Origin: Catenulispora sp. GP43
GTDB taxonomy: Bacteria; Actinomycetota; Actinomycetes; Streptomycetales; Catenulisporaceae
DNA length: 64,000 nucleotides
NCBI RefSeq assembly: GCF_041260665.1
Contig: NZ_JBGCCT010000002.1
Location: 620,001-684,000, forward strand
Direction: 5' to 3'
Shown here one piece after another: positions 1 to 8,320 of the stretch. The notes beneath the pieces were generated by a model, which was not told the DNA's origin, made no database searches, and saw only the letters and a program-made list of their open reading frames with translations. Numbering within the stretch: position 1 is the first letter of the stretch; every line of letters starts with the position of its first letter. Made by a program: the position numbers and the translations under genes.

Positions 1-912
1 CGAATCCTCGTCGCCGCCCTCGCCGCCATGATCCGCGACCGCCTCCCGGAACAGATCCGCCAAGCTCGGCCGCAGCGGCGTGAACTCCCGCACCGGCCCC
101 AGGGCCCGCGCGGCGTCCAGAATCGCCTGGTCGTCGGCCTGTGCCGACAGGATCAACATCGTCGTCGGCCCGTACTCGGCCGACTCCACACCGGCCAGGC
201 CGTCGGCCCAGCCCGGGGCCGCGTCCGTCCCGATCCGCAGGGCCCGCTCGGCGCGCGAGGCACGGAGCACGTCGACCGTCCCGGTGGCGACCATCCGGCC
301 CCGGTAGATGATGCCGATGGAGTCGCACAGGCGCTCGACCAGTTCCAGCTGGTGGCTGGAGAACACCACCGGCACGCCCTCGGCGGCGCGCTCGCGCAGG
401 ACCTCGGCCAGGCTGTCGACGCCGACCGGGTCCAGCCCCGAGAACGGCTCGTCCAGCACCAGCACCGCCGGGTGGTGCACCAGCGCCGCGGCCAGTTGCA
501 CGCGCTGCTGGTTGCCCAGCGACAGCGCCTCGACGCGGTCCTCGGCCCGCTCGGCGACCGACAGGCGCTCCATCCAGTACGCGGTGGCCTTCTCGGCGTC
601 GCGGCGGCTCAGGCCGTGCAGTTCGGCGAGGTAGCGGAGCTGGTCGCCGACGCGCATCTTCGGGTACAGGCCGCGCTCCTCGGGCATGTAGCCGAACGTC
701 CGGCGGGTGGCGGTGTCCACCGGTCTGCCCTGGAAACGCACCGTTCCGGCGTCCGGTTCCAGCACGCCGAGCGTGATCCGCATCGTGGTCGTCTTGCCCG
801 CGCCGTTGGTGCCGACGAAGCCGTACAGCTCCCCCGGACGCACCGAGAACGTCACACCGTCCAACGCGACGCGGTCGCCGTAGCGTTTGCGCAGCCCATC
901 CAGTTCCAGCAT
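1..912 (-). CDS. ABC transporter ATP-binding protein (partial, 3' end outside window)
   Basis: The first 304 codons of an ABC-2 type (DrrA/NatA-like) ATPase that would drive an exporter in the membrane. Walker A GTNGAGKTT lies at about residues 34-42, the signature LSLGNQQ at 130-136, Walker B LVLDEP at 151-156, followed by the D-loop SGLDP and the H-loop SSHQ. The C-terminal extension after about residue 220 resembles the DUF4162-type tail of antibiotic and sodium exporters. The ATG at 912 begins MLELDGL, a normal N-terminus for the family. The gene runs off the left edge, so the stop and any downstream permease gene are not visible. The substrate cannot be inferred. Confidence 0.93.
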   Translation of the reverse strand, partial: MLELDGLRKRYGDRVALDGVTFSVRPGELYGFVGTNGAGKTTTMRITLGVLEPDAGTVRFQGRPVDTATRRTFGYMPEERGLYPKMRVGDQLRYLAELHGLSRRDAEKATAYWMERLSVAERAEDRVEALSLGNQQRVQLAAALVHHPAVLVLDEPFSGLDPVGVDSLAEVLRERAAEGVPVVFSSHQLELVERLCDSIGIIYRGRMVATGTVDVLRASRAERALRIGTDAAPGWADGLAGVESAEYGPTTMLILSAQADDQAILDAARALGPVREFTPLRPSLADLFREAVADHGGEGGDEDS

Positions 913-970
913 CAAGCCTCCCGATTCGCCTGGCCCGATCCTAGCCACCGGACGCCGGTGAACGCCGTGG

Positions 971-1021
971 TCAGTACAGCCACGAAGTCAGTGCAGCCGC
1001 TGAATCAGTGCAGCCACGGCA
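971..1021. repeat. 17-bp tandem array, three units, across a stop codon
   Basis: Three units start at 971, 988 and 1005 with an exact 17-bp period. Each begins TCAGTRCAGCC, and the last 6 bases vary. The third unit contains the stop codon and the last codons of the minus-strand gene that ends at 1005. Confidence 0.7.
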
Positions 1022-2273
1022 GCGGCCGGTCCAGCACCTCCTCCCGCCGCATCTCGGCGGCCGCGGCGTTCACCCCCGCGTTCAGGTCCCAGAACGGCCC
1101 GTCGCGCACCGCCGCGGCCAACGGCGCCGCCGACCCCTCGACCATCGACGCCCGGACCTCCGGCGCCAGCGCCTCGATCGAACCGGCATACGCCAGCGCC
1201 AGACTCCACACGACTTCGGGCTCTGACACAGCCGCCAGCCGCCCATAGGCCGTGCGGCGCGTCTGCGGCTGCAACCAGTCCCCCGCGAGCTTGATCAGGC
1301 TGTGCATCCAGACCGCGTCGTCCTCGGGCGCGGCGGCCAGCAAGTCGAGGAACTGCTTCTGGCCGTGCTCCAACAGCTTCGCCAACGACTTGCGCACCGC
1401 GTCGGGCCGGTCGCGCACCGCCAGATACGCCTGCCGCCGAACCGCGCCGCCGGCGAAGTCGTGCTCCCGCACCGCCATGGCGATCTCCGCCTCCCCGGGC
1501 CGCTCCAGCAACAAGGCCAGGACGGCATCGGGGGCGAACGCGTTGCCCGCCAGATTCGCCCGCGCCCGGCGGCTGCCCCGCGGGCTCAGCGTGTACTCGA
1601 CCAACGCCCGCGACAGCGGCATGTAACCGGCCATCCGCTCGGCGGAGCCGGCCCGCCACACCGCGGTGCGGCCGGTTGCCTCGGTGAAGAACCGGCGCGC
1701 GCCCTCGGCCGGCGCAAGGGCGAGCAGGATGTTGGCCGGACGCCACAGGTGCCCGATCCAGGCGCGGGGACGCGAGGGCGGCACACTCAGATAACCGACG
1801 ACGCCGATGTCGCGACGTCCGGTCAGCAGCGAGGCCAGCGAGCCGGGCCAGAAATCGACCTGGTCGACCAGATACGCCCAGCGCGAGGGGTGATCGGCGA
1901 CCGCCGCGCGGATCACCGCGGCCAGCACCGGGCCGGCAGCGGCCACCTCCCGCTCGGCCAGCACCGACACCGCGACCGCCGCGGGCCGCACCTCGAAGAG
2001 CACATCGCGGGTGCTCAGCGAGCCGGCCTTCAGACCCTGGATCGTCAGCTCTCGAAGATGCGTGAGGACGCCGGCGCGGTCAGGGTGCTCGACGAAGTGT
2101 CTCAGGGCTCGCCGATAGTGCGCCATCGACGGCCGGGCACCGAACGCCGGTGGCGGCGGAGGCGCCGGGATCCGCGCCTCGACATGGCACGGCCGGCCGA
2201 AGCCGCCGTGGTAGTCGGGCTCGAAGTCGTCGTCCAAGCCCGTTCCACAGAGGAACTCTCGGTCATCACCCAA
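1005..2273 (-). CDS. Alpha-helical-repeat protein of unknown function, paralogue 1 of 3
   Basis: A 422-residue protein with no recognised enzymatic domain. It is rich in leucine and alanine, and helical segments resemble HEAT or leucine-rich-variant repeats (for example ANLAGNAFAPDAVLALLL). It aligns by eye along its length with the proteins at 35827-37221 and 37218-39419: the RELTIQGLKAGSL block near the N-terminus, WRPANILLALAP in the middle, and a C-terminal RLA-x5-PEVVW block ending in PEVRASMVEGSAAPL. I chose the TTG at 2273 because AGGGG lies 8 nt upstream and the start is 4 nt beyond the preceding regulator's stop, suggesting coupling. The ATG at 2126 (MAHYRR) is the alternative. Function unknown; there are no signal peptide or membrane segments. 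Confidence 0.82.
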   Translation of the reverse strand: MGDDREFLCGTGLDDDFEPDYHGGFGRPCHVEARIPAPPPPPAFGARPSMAHYRRALRHFVEHPDRAGVLTHLRELTIQGLKAGSLSTRDVLFEVRPAAVAVSVLAEREVAAAGPVLAAVIRAAVADHPSRWAYLVDQVDFWPGSLASLLTGRRDIGVVGYLSVPPSRPRAWIGHLWRPANILLALAPAEGARRFFTEATGRTAVWRAGSAERMAGYMPLSRALVEYTLSPRGSRRARANLAGNAFAPDAVLALLLERPGEAEIAMAVREHDFAGGAVRRQAYLAVRDRPDAVRKSLAKLLEHGQKQFLDLLAAAPEDDAVWMHSLIKLAGDWLQPQTRRTAYGRLAAVSEPEVVWSLALAYAGSIEALAPEVRASMVEGSAAPLAAAVRDGPFWDLNAGVNAAAAEMRREEVLDRPLPWLH

Positions 2274-2277
2274 AGAA

Positions 2278-3285
2278 TCAGACCCCTGGTCTGCGGAACG
2301 TCCGCCGGTAGTCGCTGGGCGCGACCCCGACCACCTCGGTGAAATGGTGCCGCAGATTCGCCGCCCCGCCAAGCCCGGCCGCCGAGGCGACGCGCTCCAC
2401 CGGCAGGTCGGTCGTCTCCAGCAGGCGGCGCGCGTGCAGAACCCGTTGCTCCGTCAGCCATCTGCCCGGCGTGGTGCCGACGGCGGTGTGGAAGCGGCGG
2501 ATCAGGGTCCGTTCGGCGACGTTCGCCTGCCGGGCCAGGTCGGCGACGGACAGCGGCTCGGACAGGTGGGTCCGCATCCAGTCCAGCAGCGGGCCCAGGC
2601 TGTCCTGCCGGTCCGGCGGCGGCGCGGGCGTCTCGACGTACTGCGCCTGCCCGCCGCTGCGGTGCGTCGGCGCCACCAGCCGCCGGGCCAGGGTGTTGGC
2701 CAGGTCCGCGCCGTGGTCGGCCGCGACCATCGCAAGGCACAGGTCGATGCCGGCCGTGGTGCCCGCGCTGGTGAGCACGTCGCCGTGGTCGATGTACAGG
2801 ACGGCCGGATCGAGGTCCACGGCCGGGAAGCGGGCCTGGAACTCCTGGGCGTACAGCCAGTGCGTGGTGGCGCGGCGACCGTCGAGCAGCCCGGCGGCGG
2901 CGAGCACGAAGGCGCCGGAGCACAGAGACGCCACACGGGCCCCGTTCGCGTGCGCCTGCCGCACGGCCGCGACCAGGTCCGCCGGCGGTTCGGCCATGAC
3001 GTCCGGGACCGCCGGCACGATGACGGTGTCCGCGGTGGCCAGCGTGGCGTAGGTGTCGGCGCCGAGCGCGGTGAAGCCGCCGGAATCGACGGTCCCTGAT
3101 TCGGGGTTGCAGACGCGGACGTCATAGCCGAGGTCCGGCATGCCCGGCCGGATCCGCCCGAACACCTCGACCGGGATCGAGATCTCGAAGATCGGCGCAC
3201 CCTCGGCGACCGCCACGGCGACGACGTGCTTGCCCGGGTGTTTTCCCGTGTGCTTCCCCGTGTTCCGACCAGCGCTCTTACCCAT
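2278..3285 (-). CDS. GlxA-type AraC family transcriptional regulator (DJ-1/PfpI domain plus AraC HTH)
   Basis: A 335-residue regulator. Residues about 20-190 form a DJ-1/PfpI-like glutaminase fold with the nucleophile-elbow motif SLCSGAF. Residues about 230-330 are a double helix-turn-helix AraC DNA-binding domain (SVADLARQANVAERTLIRRF, then GLGGAANLRHHF). The N-terminus has an unusual Lys/His-rich repeat (GKHTGKHPGKH) before the fold begins at VVAVAVAEGAP. Family members sense small ligands and control catabolic or export genes. It is divergent from the MFS gene 71 bp away, a likely target, and is followed after 4 nt by the helical-repeat gene. A TAAAAT box 6 nt before the ATG suggests a leaderless transcript. 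Confidence 0.93.
   Translation of the reverse strand: MGKSAGRNTGKHTGKHPGKHVVAVAVAEGAPIFEISIPVEVFGRIRPGMPDLGYDVRVCNPESGTVDSGGFTALGADTYATLATADTVIVPAVPDVMAEPPADLVAAVRQAHANGARVASLCSGAFVLAAAGLLDGRRATTHWLYAQEFQARFPAVDLDPAVLYIDHGDVLTSAGTTAGIDLCLAMVAADHGADLANTLARRLVAPTHRSGGQAQYVETPAPPPDRQDSLGPLLDWMRTHLSEPLSVADLARQANVAERTLIRRFHTAVGTTPGRWLTEQRVLHARRLLETTDLPVERVASAAGLGGAANLRHHFTEVVGVAPSDYRRTFRRPGV
3228..3275. repeat. In-frame repeat coding Gly-Lys-His/Asn units in the AraC gene
   Basis: A degenerate 12-bp array encodes GRNTGKHTGKHPGKH at the N-terminus of the AraC-family regulator. The family does not normally carry it, and it lies before the first beta strand of the DJ-1 fold. Confidence 0.55.
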
Positions 3286-3291
3286 GGCAGT

Positions 3292-3297
3292 ATTTTA
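3292..3297 (-). promoter_or_regulatory. -10 box of the AraC gene, leaderless layout
   Basis: TAAAAT on the minus strand is followed by 6 nt (ACTGCC) and then the ATG at 3285. This spacing places transcription initiation at the start codon. No convincing -35 is seen. A small palindrome, CTGCC-4-GGCAG, lies just upstream in the gap shared with the MFS gene. Confidence 0.5.
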
Positions 3298-3356
3298 GCG
3301 CTACATGTCATTCCTGCCACTGGGCAGCGCCGCGGAGGCTAGGGATCATCAGACAT

Positions 3357-4616
3357 GTGAGCCTTACAGACGTGGAGAAGACCGCGGTCCAGAGCCCGCC
3401 GCGGACGCACAAGGAGACCTGGGCACGCGCCGCGCTCGCACTGACCGCGGTCGGCTGGGGCGCCAACCAGTTCGCGCCGATGGTCCTGCTGTACCGGGAG
3501 CGGCTGGGCGTCTCGGCGTCGGCCGCGGAGGCCATCTTCGGGCTGTACGCGGCCGGCCTGGTCCCGGGCCTGCTGGTCGCCGGGCCGCTGTCGGACCGCG
3601 TGGGCCGCCGGCCGGTCGTGACCTTCGCGGTGCTGCTGTCGATGCTCTCCGGCGTGGTGCTGATGCTCGGATCGCACGGTCTGGCGTGGCTGTCCACCGG
3701 CCGCGTGCTGATGGGGGTGGCCAGCGGCGCGGCGTTCAGCGCGGGCAGCGCCTGGGTGAAGGAACTGTCGGCCGCGAACGCGGCGGCCGGCGCCGGAGCC
3801 CGGCGCGCGTCGATCGCGATGACGGCCGGCTTCGGCATCGGCCCGCTGGTCGCCGGGGTGCTGGCACAGTGGGGCCCGACCGCGTATGAGACTCCTTATA
3901 TTCCACAACTGGTACTCGCCGCGTTCGCACTGGTTCTGCTGGCCCGCACGCCGGAAACCGTGCGGCGCCGCCAATCCGGCGTCCTGCGCGGCGGCCTGCT
4001 GCGCCTGCGCGGCTTCTCCGACCGGCGCTTCGTCGGCGTGGTGCTGCCGCTGGCACCGTGGGTGTTCGGCGCAGCGACCATCGCCATGGTCTACCTGCCG
4101 GGCCTCACCGCGGGCCACGTGAAGGGCATCTCCCTGTTCTACGCCGGCGCCGCGGCGATGGTGACCGCGATGTCCGGGGTGCTGATCCAGCCGTTCGCCC
4201 GCCGCGTCGCCGCCTCCCCCGCCGGCCGGGACCGGGCCCGGCCCCGGCTGCTGACGCAGGGCGTGGCGCTGGTGACGGTCGGGACGCTCGCGGACGCCGG
4301 GGTCGCCGCGCTGAGCGGCCTCGGCGCCTGGCAGGCGGTGCTGACGCTGCTGGCGGCGGTCGTCATGGGCTTCGGGTACGGCGTGCTGCTCGTCTTCGGT
4401 CTGGCCGAAGTCCAGCGGCTGGCCCCGCCGGAGGATCTGGCGGGCATGACCGCGGTGTTCCAGGCCTTCTCGTACCTCGGCTTCGCGGCGCCGTACCTGT
4501 TGTCCGCGCTGAAGAACGTCGCCTCGCCGAGCACGCTGCTGCTCGCGGTCGCCGTACTCGGCGCGCTGACGATGGTCGTGACGCTGCGGAACGCGCGGGC
4601 GACGGCCGACCGCTAG
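3357..4616 (+). CDS. Major facilitator superfamily transporter
   Basis: A 419-residue integral membrane protein with about twelve hydrophobic segments and the MFS loop 2-3 motif GPLSDRVGRRPV near residues 80-90. It is probably a drug or metabolite exporter of the cyanate/bicyclomycin-like type. It starts at GTG (MSLTDVEKT) and lies 71 bp from the divergent AraC-family regulator gene, an arrangement typical of a regulator with its target exporter. The substrate cannot be told from the sequence. Confidence 0.92.
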   Translation: MSLTDVEKTAVQSPPRTHKETWARAALALTAVGWGANQFAPMVLLYRERLGVSASAAEAIFGLYAAGLVPGLLVAGPLSDRVGRRPVVTFAVLLSMLSGVVLMLGSHGLAWLSTGRVLMGVASGAAFSAGSAWVKELSAANAAAGAGARRASIAMTAGFGIGPLVAGVLAQWGPTAYETPYIPQLVLAAFALVLLARTPETVRRRQSGVLRGGLLRLRGFSDRRFVGVVLPLAPWVFGAATIAMVYLPGLTAGHVKGISLFYAGAAAMVTAMSGVLIQPFARRVAASPAGRDRARPRLLTQGVALVTVGTLADAGVAALSGLGAWQAVLTLLAAVVMGFGYGVLLVFGLAEVQRLAPPEDLAGMTAVFQAFSYLGFAAPYLLSALKNVASPSTLLLAVAVLGALTMVVTLRNARATADR

Positions 4617-4632
4617 GACGCGCTCCGACCTT

Positions 4633-4676
4633 CTACAGAGACTCTTTGCAGAAATGTTTGCAGAGAGTCTCTGCAA
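4633..4676. promoter_or_regulatory. Tandem palindromic operator upstream of the serine hydrolase gene
   Basis: 4658-4676 is a perfect 19-bp palindrome, TTGCAGAGA-G-TCTCTGCAA. 4633-4651 matches its consensus at 15 of 19 positions, with centres 25 bp apart. The proximal copy covers the putative -35 (TTGCAG, 4658-4663). No candidate repressor gene is adjacent, so the regulator is probably encoded elsewhere. The symmetry suits a dimeric HTH repressor of unidentified family. Confidence 0.72.
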
Positions 4677-4687
4677 TCCCCTACGCT
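4658..4687 (+). promoter_or_regulatory. Promoter of the serine hydrolase gene, leaderless layout
   Basis: The -35 is TTGCAG (4658-4663) and the -10 is TACGCT (4682-4687), with an 18-bp spacer. The ATG at 4695 follows the -10 by 7 nt, so the transcript should start at or next to the start codon. The operator palindrome overlaps the -35 and the spacer. Confidence 0.55.
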
Positions 4688-4694
4688 GCCTCGC

Positions 4695-5957
4695 ATGGGA
4701 ACCATCACCAAGCGCAGGGCCGCGGCCGCCGCTTTCACCGCTTTCGCTACGGCCCTGACGGGGGTCGCCCTCGCGACCGAGGCCTCTGCGGCCACGCCAA
4801 CGGCCGCCGCCACCACGGTCGGCACCACCGCAGTCGGCGCCGCCATGTCGCCGCGCACCACCGCCCCGGCACTCAACACGGCCGCGCTCCAGCAGGCGAT
4901 CGCCATCCGGCCGGGAGAGGCGGCGGCTGGAGCGGTCGCCTTCGTGCAGAGCGACGGGCAGATCTGGCAGGGATCGTCCGGCGACACCCAGACCGGCACG
5001 CCGGTCGCCGACGACGCGCACTTCCGCATCGGCAGCATCAGCAAGACGTTCTCGGCCGTGGTCCTGCTGCAACTGGCCGCCGAACACCGCGTCAACCTGG
5101 ACCAGAGCGTGCAGCACTATCTGCCCGGACTGCTTCCGGACAGGTTCCAGCCGATCACGGTCCGCCAGCTCCTGAACATGACCAGCGGCCTGCCGGACAT
5201 CGGCGCCGGCGGCCCGAGCCTGAGCACCGACCAACTGATCTCCGAACGCTTCGAGTACCAGACCTTCCGGCAGATCATCGACTCCACGCTGCGCCCCGAA
5301 GGCCGCCCGGCGCCCGGCCCGCTCTTCGCCCCCGGCACCGCGCAGTCCTACAACTCGCTGAACTACCGCATCATCGGGCTGCTGATCGAGCACGTCACCG
5401 GCCACTCCTTCAGCGACGAGGTGAACGCGCGCATCGTGCGCCCGCTGCACCTGACCGGAACCTTCGTGCCGCAGGGCGCGCCGCAGATGCCGAGCCCGTA
5501 CATGCACGGCTACCTGACCGGCAGCCAGGGCACTGTCGCGGACGTGAGCGAGGCGGGCGGCGACCCGTCGAGCATGATCTCCACAACTCGCGACCTCGAC
5601 CGCTTCATCACCGCGCTGTTCCAGGGCCGCCTGCTGCCCCGCGCACAACTGACGCAGATGTTCGCCCTCCCCCACGACGCGAACGGCGACCTGCTCCCCT
5701 ATACGGGCGACTCAGGGAACTGCCAGACCGGCCCGCAGAAGGGCAAGGCCTGCTTCGGCCTCGGCATCAACAGCGACACCCTCCCCGACGGCACCGTCCT
5801 GTGGGGCAAGACCGGCGAGGACATGGGCTACTTCACCGCCATGTTCGCCAGCCGCGACCTGCGGCACGTCGGGGTCGTCTCGACCGGGGTCACCGACGTG
5901 GCCGCTGAGGCCGGGCTGGCGAACGCGAACAGGTTGGCGGTCGCGGCTTTCGCGTGA
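4695..5957 (+). CDS. Secreted serine hydrolase (beta-lactamase / D-alanyl-D-alanine carboxypeptidase family)
   Basis: A 420-residue exported protein. Residues 1-33 are a signal peptide (positive N-terminus TKRR, hydrophobic core, ASA cleavage region) followed by an Ala/Thr-rich linker. The catalytic domain has the class C / DD-peptidase motifs: SISK (SxxK) near residue 116, SYNSLNY as the Tyr motif, and WGKTGEDMG with the KTG triad near the C-terminus. It most likely acts on peptidoglycan peptides or a related ester or amide outside the cell. The gene stands alone, converging on the bkd operon, and sits behind a duplicated palindromic operator. Real beta-lactamase activity cannot be inferred. 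Confidence 0.93.
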   Translation: MGTITKRRAAAAAFTAFATALTGVALATEASAATPTAAATTVGTTAVGAAMSPRTTAPALNTAALQQAIAIRPGEAAAGAVAFVQSDGQIWQGSSGDTQTGTPVADDAHFRIGSISKTFSAVVLLQLAAEHRVNLDQSVQHYLPGLLPDRFQPITVRQLLNMTSGLPDIGAGGPSLSTDQLISERFEYQTFRQIIDSTLRPEGRPAPGPLFAPGTAQSYNSLNYRIIGLLIEHVTGHSFSDEVNARIVRPLHLTGTFVPQGAPQMPSPYMHGYLTGSQGTVADVSEAGGDPSSMISTTRDLDRFITALFQGRLLPRAQLTQMFALPHDANGDLLPYTGDSGNCQTGPQKGKACFGLGINSDTLPDGTVLWGKTGEDMGYFTAMFASRDLRHVGVVSTGVTDVAAEAGLANANRLAVAAFA

Positions 5958-5960
5958 GCC

Positions 5961-7307
5961 TTACAAACCGCGCAGCAGCCGCGCGGGTTCCTCCACGAGA
6001 TCCGCGACGTAGCGCAGGAACCCGCCGGCCACGCCGCCGTCACACACGCGGTGGTCGAACGTGAACGACAGCTGCGTCACGTGCCGGACGGCCAGCTGGT
6101 CGTCCACCACCCACGGCTTCTTCACGATCCGCCCCACGCCGAGCATCGCCGCCTCGGGGTGGTTCAGGATCGGGGTGGAGCCGTCGACGCCGTAGACGCC
6201 GTAGTTGTTCAGGGTGAAGGTCGAACCGGTCAGGTCGGACACCGGCAGCGAGCCGGCGCGGGCCGCGGCGGTCAGGCGCTCGAACTCGGCCGCCAGCTCC
6301 TCGGTCGACATCAGGTGCGCGCCGTGCACGACCGGGACGACCAGGCCGCGGTCGGTCTGCGCGGCGAAGCCGAGGTTCACGTCGGCGTACCGGACGATCT
6401 CCTGCCGCTCGACGTCGACCGTCGCGTTCAGCTCCGGGTAGCGGGCCAGGCCGGCGACGCAGATCCGGGCCAGGACGGCCAGCAGGCTGATCTTCCGCGC
6501 GGACGCGTCCTTGTTCAGCGCCGCACGCAGCTCCATCAGGCCGGTCGCGTCGACGTCGACCCACGTGGTCGCATCGGGGATCTCGCGGCGGGAGCGGGAC
6601 AGCTTGTCCGCGACCGTCTTGCGCAGGCCGCGCAACGGAACGCGCTCACGTTCGGCGATGCCGGTGCTCGACGGCGCGGGAGCCGGAGTGGCCAGGGCCG
6701 CTTCGACGTCGCGCCGCATGATCAGGCCCTCGGGACCGGAACCCTGCACGGAAGCCAGGTCGAGCCCGCCTTCCTTCGCCAGGCGACGGACCAGCGGTGA
6801 GATGACGGCGATCCGGCCGCCGTTCTGCTTGGTGGCGACCGGCTCCGCGTTGGCGGGAACGGCCACCGGCGCGACATGCACCCGCGGTGGCGCGGCACCG
6901 TGCCCGCCGAACCCGCTGACCACGCGCCGCCGCCGGACCCCACCGGTCTCGGCGGTCCCGTACCCGACCAGCACGTTGCCGGAGCTCTGCTTGGCCTTGC
7001 CATTGCGCGCCTCGGCGTCGAGCCGGGCCCGATCGGCCGGCTCCTCCGGCGCGGCCCCGACCGCGACCGCCGCGGCGATGCTGATCAGCGGCTTGCCGAC
7101 GTCGACCACGTCGCCGACCGCCCCGTGCAGCTCGACGACCTCGCCGGCGTAGGGGCAGGGCACCTCCACCGAGGCCTTCGCGGTCTCGACCTCGCACACC
7201 ACCTGGTCCACCGAGACGTGCTCGCCGACGGCCACGTGCCAGGCGATGATCTCGGCCTCGGTCAGGCCCTCGCCGAGGTCCGGGAGCAGGAACTCCCGGG
7301 CGCTCAC
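5961..7307 (-). CDS. bkdC: Branched-chain 2-oxoacid dehydrogenase E2 (dihydrolipoyl acyltransferase)
   Basis: A 448-residue E2 that moves acyl groups from E1 to CoA in the 2-oxoacid dehydrogenase complex. Residues 1-80 are a lipoyl domain with the lipoylated Lys44 in VETAKAS. An Ala/Pro-rich linker leads to a peripheral-subunit-binding domain (SPLVRRLAKEGGLDL). The catalytic domain ends with the HRVCDGG motif (HRxxDG). The GTG at 7307 is preferred because it overlaps the E1beta stop as GTGA; an ATG 12 nt further upstream is possible. Branched-chain specificity is inferred from the Lrp-type regulator and gene order, not from residues. No E3 gene is in the window. Confidence 0.92.
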   Translation of the reverse strand: MSAREFLLPDLGEGLTEAEIIAWHVAVGEHVSVDQVVCEVETAKASVEVPCPYAGEVVELHGAVGDVVDVGKPLISIAAAVAVGAAPEEPADRARLDAEARNGKAKQSSGNVLVGYGTAETGGVRRRRVVSGFGGHGAAPPRVHVAPVAVPANAEPVATKQNGGRIAVISPLVRRLAKEGGLDLASVQGSGPEGLIMRRDVEAALATPAPAPSSTGIAERERVPLRGLRKTVADKLSRSRREIPDATTWVDVDATGLMELRAALNKDASARKISLLAVLARICVAGLARYPELNATVDVERQEIVRYADVNLGFAAQTDRGLVVPVVHGAHLMSTEELAAEFERLTAAARAGSLPVSDLTGSTFTLNNYGVYGVDGSTPILNHPEAAMLGVGRIVKKPWVVDDQLAVRHVTQLSFTFDHRVCDGGVAGGFLRYVADLVEEPARLLRGL

Positions 7308-8320
7308 CGGTCCTCCCACTGCAGCGACGCCACCGCGTCCAGGATCCGGTCCACCGAGGGCAGGTGGTGCCGCTCCAGCTTCGGCGGCGGGTAGGGGATG
7401 TCGAAGCCGGTCACCCGGCGCACCGGCGCCTCAAGCCAGTGGAAGCACCGCTCGGACACCCGCGCGGCGATCTCCGCGCCGGTGCCGCCGAACCCGACGG
7501 CCTCGTGGATCACCACCGCGCGCCCGGTCTTGCGCACCGAGGCGGTCACCGTCTCGTCGTCGAACGGCACGAGCGAGCGCAGGTCCACGACCTCCAGGTC
7601 GTAGCCCTCGGCCGCGCCGGCCTCGGCGGCCTCCAGGGCGGTCTGCACCGTCGGACCGTAGGCGATCAGCGTCGCGTCAGTACCCTGACGCCGCACGGCC
7701 GCCTTGCCGATTTCCGGGCCGGAGGTCGTCAGCTGGTCCTTGGACCAGTACAGCCGCTTGGGCTCCATGAAGATCACCGGGTCGTCGGACTCGATCGCCG
7801 CGCGCAGCAGCGTGTACGCGTCCGACACCGTCGCCGGCGTCACCACGTGCAGGCCGGGGGTGGAGACGAAGTACCCCTCGGAGGAGTCCGAGTGGTGCTC
7901 CACGCCGCCGATCCCGCCGCCGTAGGGCACCCGGACGACCACCGGAAGCGGCAGCCTGCCGCGGGTCCGGTTGCGCATCTTGGCCAGGTGCGAGGCGATC
8001 TGCTCGAACGCCGGGTAGGAGAACGCGTCGAACTGCATCTCCACCACCGGCCGGAAGCCGTACATGGCCATGCCGATCGCGGTGCCCATGATGCCGGCCT
8101 CGGCCAGCGGCGTGTCGAAGCAGCGGTTCTCGCCGAAGTCGCGGGTCAGGCCGTCGGTGACGCGGAAGACGCCGCCGAGCACGCCGACGTCCTCGCCGAA
8201 GACGACCACCTTCTCGTCGGCCGTCATCGCGTCGCGCAGCGCCCGGTTCACGGCCTGCGCCAGGGAGATCTCCCGCACCTCGGCACCCTGGGTCTTGGCG
8301 CCGTCCAGAGTCGCGGTCAT
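7304..8320 (-). CDS. bkdB: Branched-chain 2-oxoacid dehydrogenase E1 beta subunit
   Basis: A 338-residue transketolase-like subunit that pairs with E1alpha to decarboxylate 2-oxoacids from Val, Leu and Ile. Family blocks seen are VFGEDVGVLGGVF, the RCFDTPLAEAGIMGTAIGMA segment, VRVPYGGGIGGVEHHSDS and the C-terminal VIHEAVGFGG. The ATG at 8320 overlaps the E1alpha stop (ATGA), and the gene's own stop overlaps the E2 start (GTGA), so the three subunits should be translationally coupled. The product could feed branched fatty-acid and polyketide starters. Confidence 0.93.
   Translation of the reverse strand: MTATLDGAKTQGAEVREISLAQAVNRALRDAMTADEKVVVFGEDVGVLGGVFRVTDGLTRDFGENRCFDTPLAEAGIMGTAIGMAMYGFRPVVEMQFDAFSYPAFEQIASHLAKMRNRTRGRLPLPVVVRVPYGGGIGGVEHHSDSSEGYFVSTPGLHVVTPATVSDAYTLLRAAIESDDPVIFMEPKRLYWSKDQLTTSGPEIGKAAVRRQGTDATLIAYGPTVQTALEAAEAGAAEGYDLEVVDLRSLVPFDDETVTASVRKTGRAVVIHEAVGFGGTGAEIAARVSERCFHWLEAPVRRVTGFDIPYPPPKLERHHLPSVDRILDAVASLQWEDR

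Noticed and set aside
3339-5675. Long minus-strand frame opposite the MFS and serine hydrolase genes
   Set aside because: Its translation is repetitive Arg/Gly/Ala/Gln with no domain, and both plus-strand genes are well supported.
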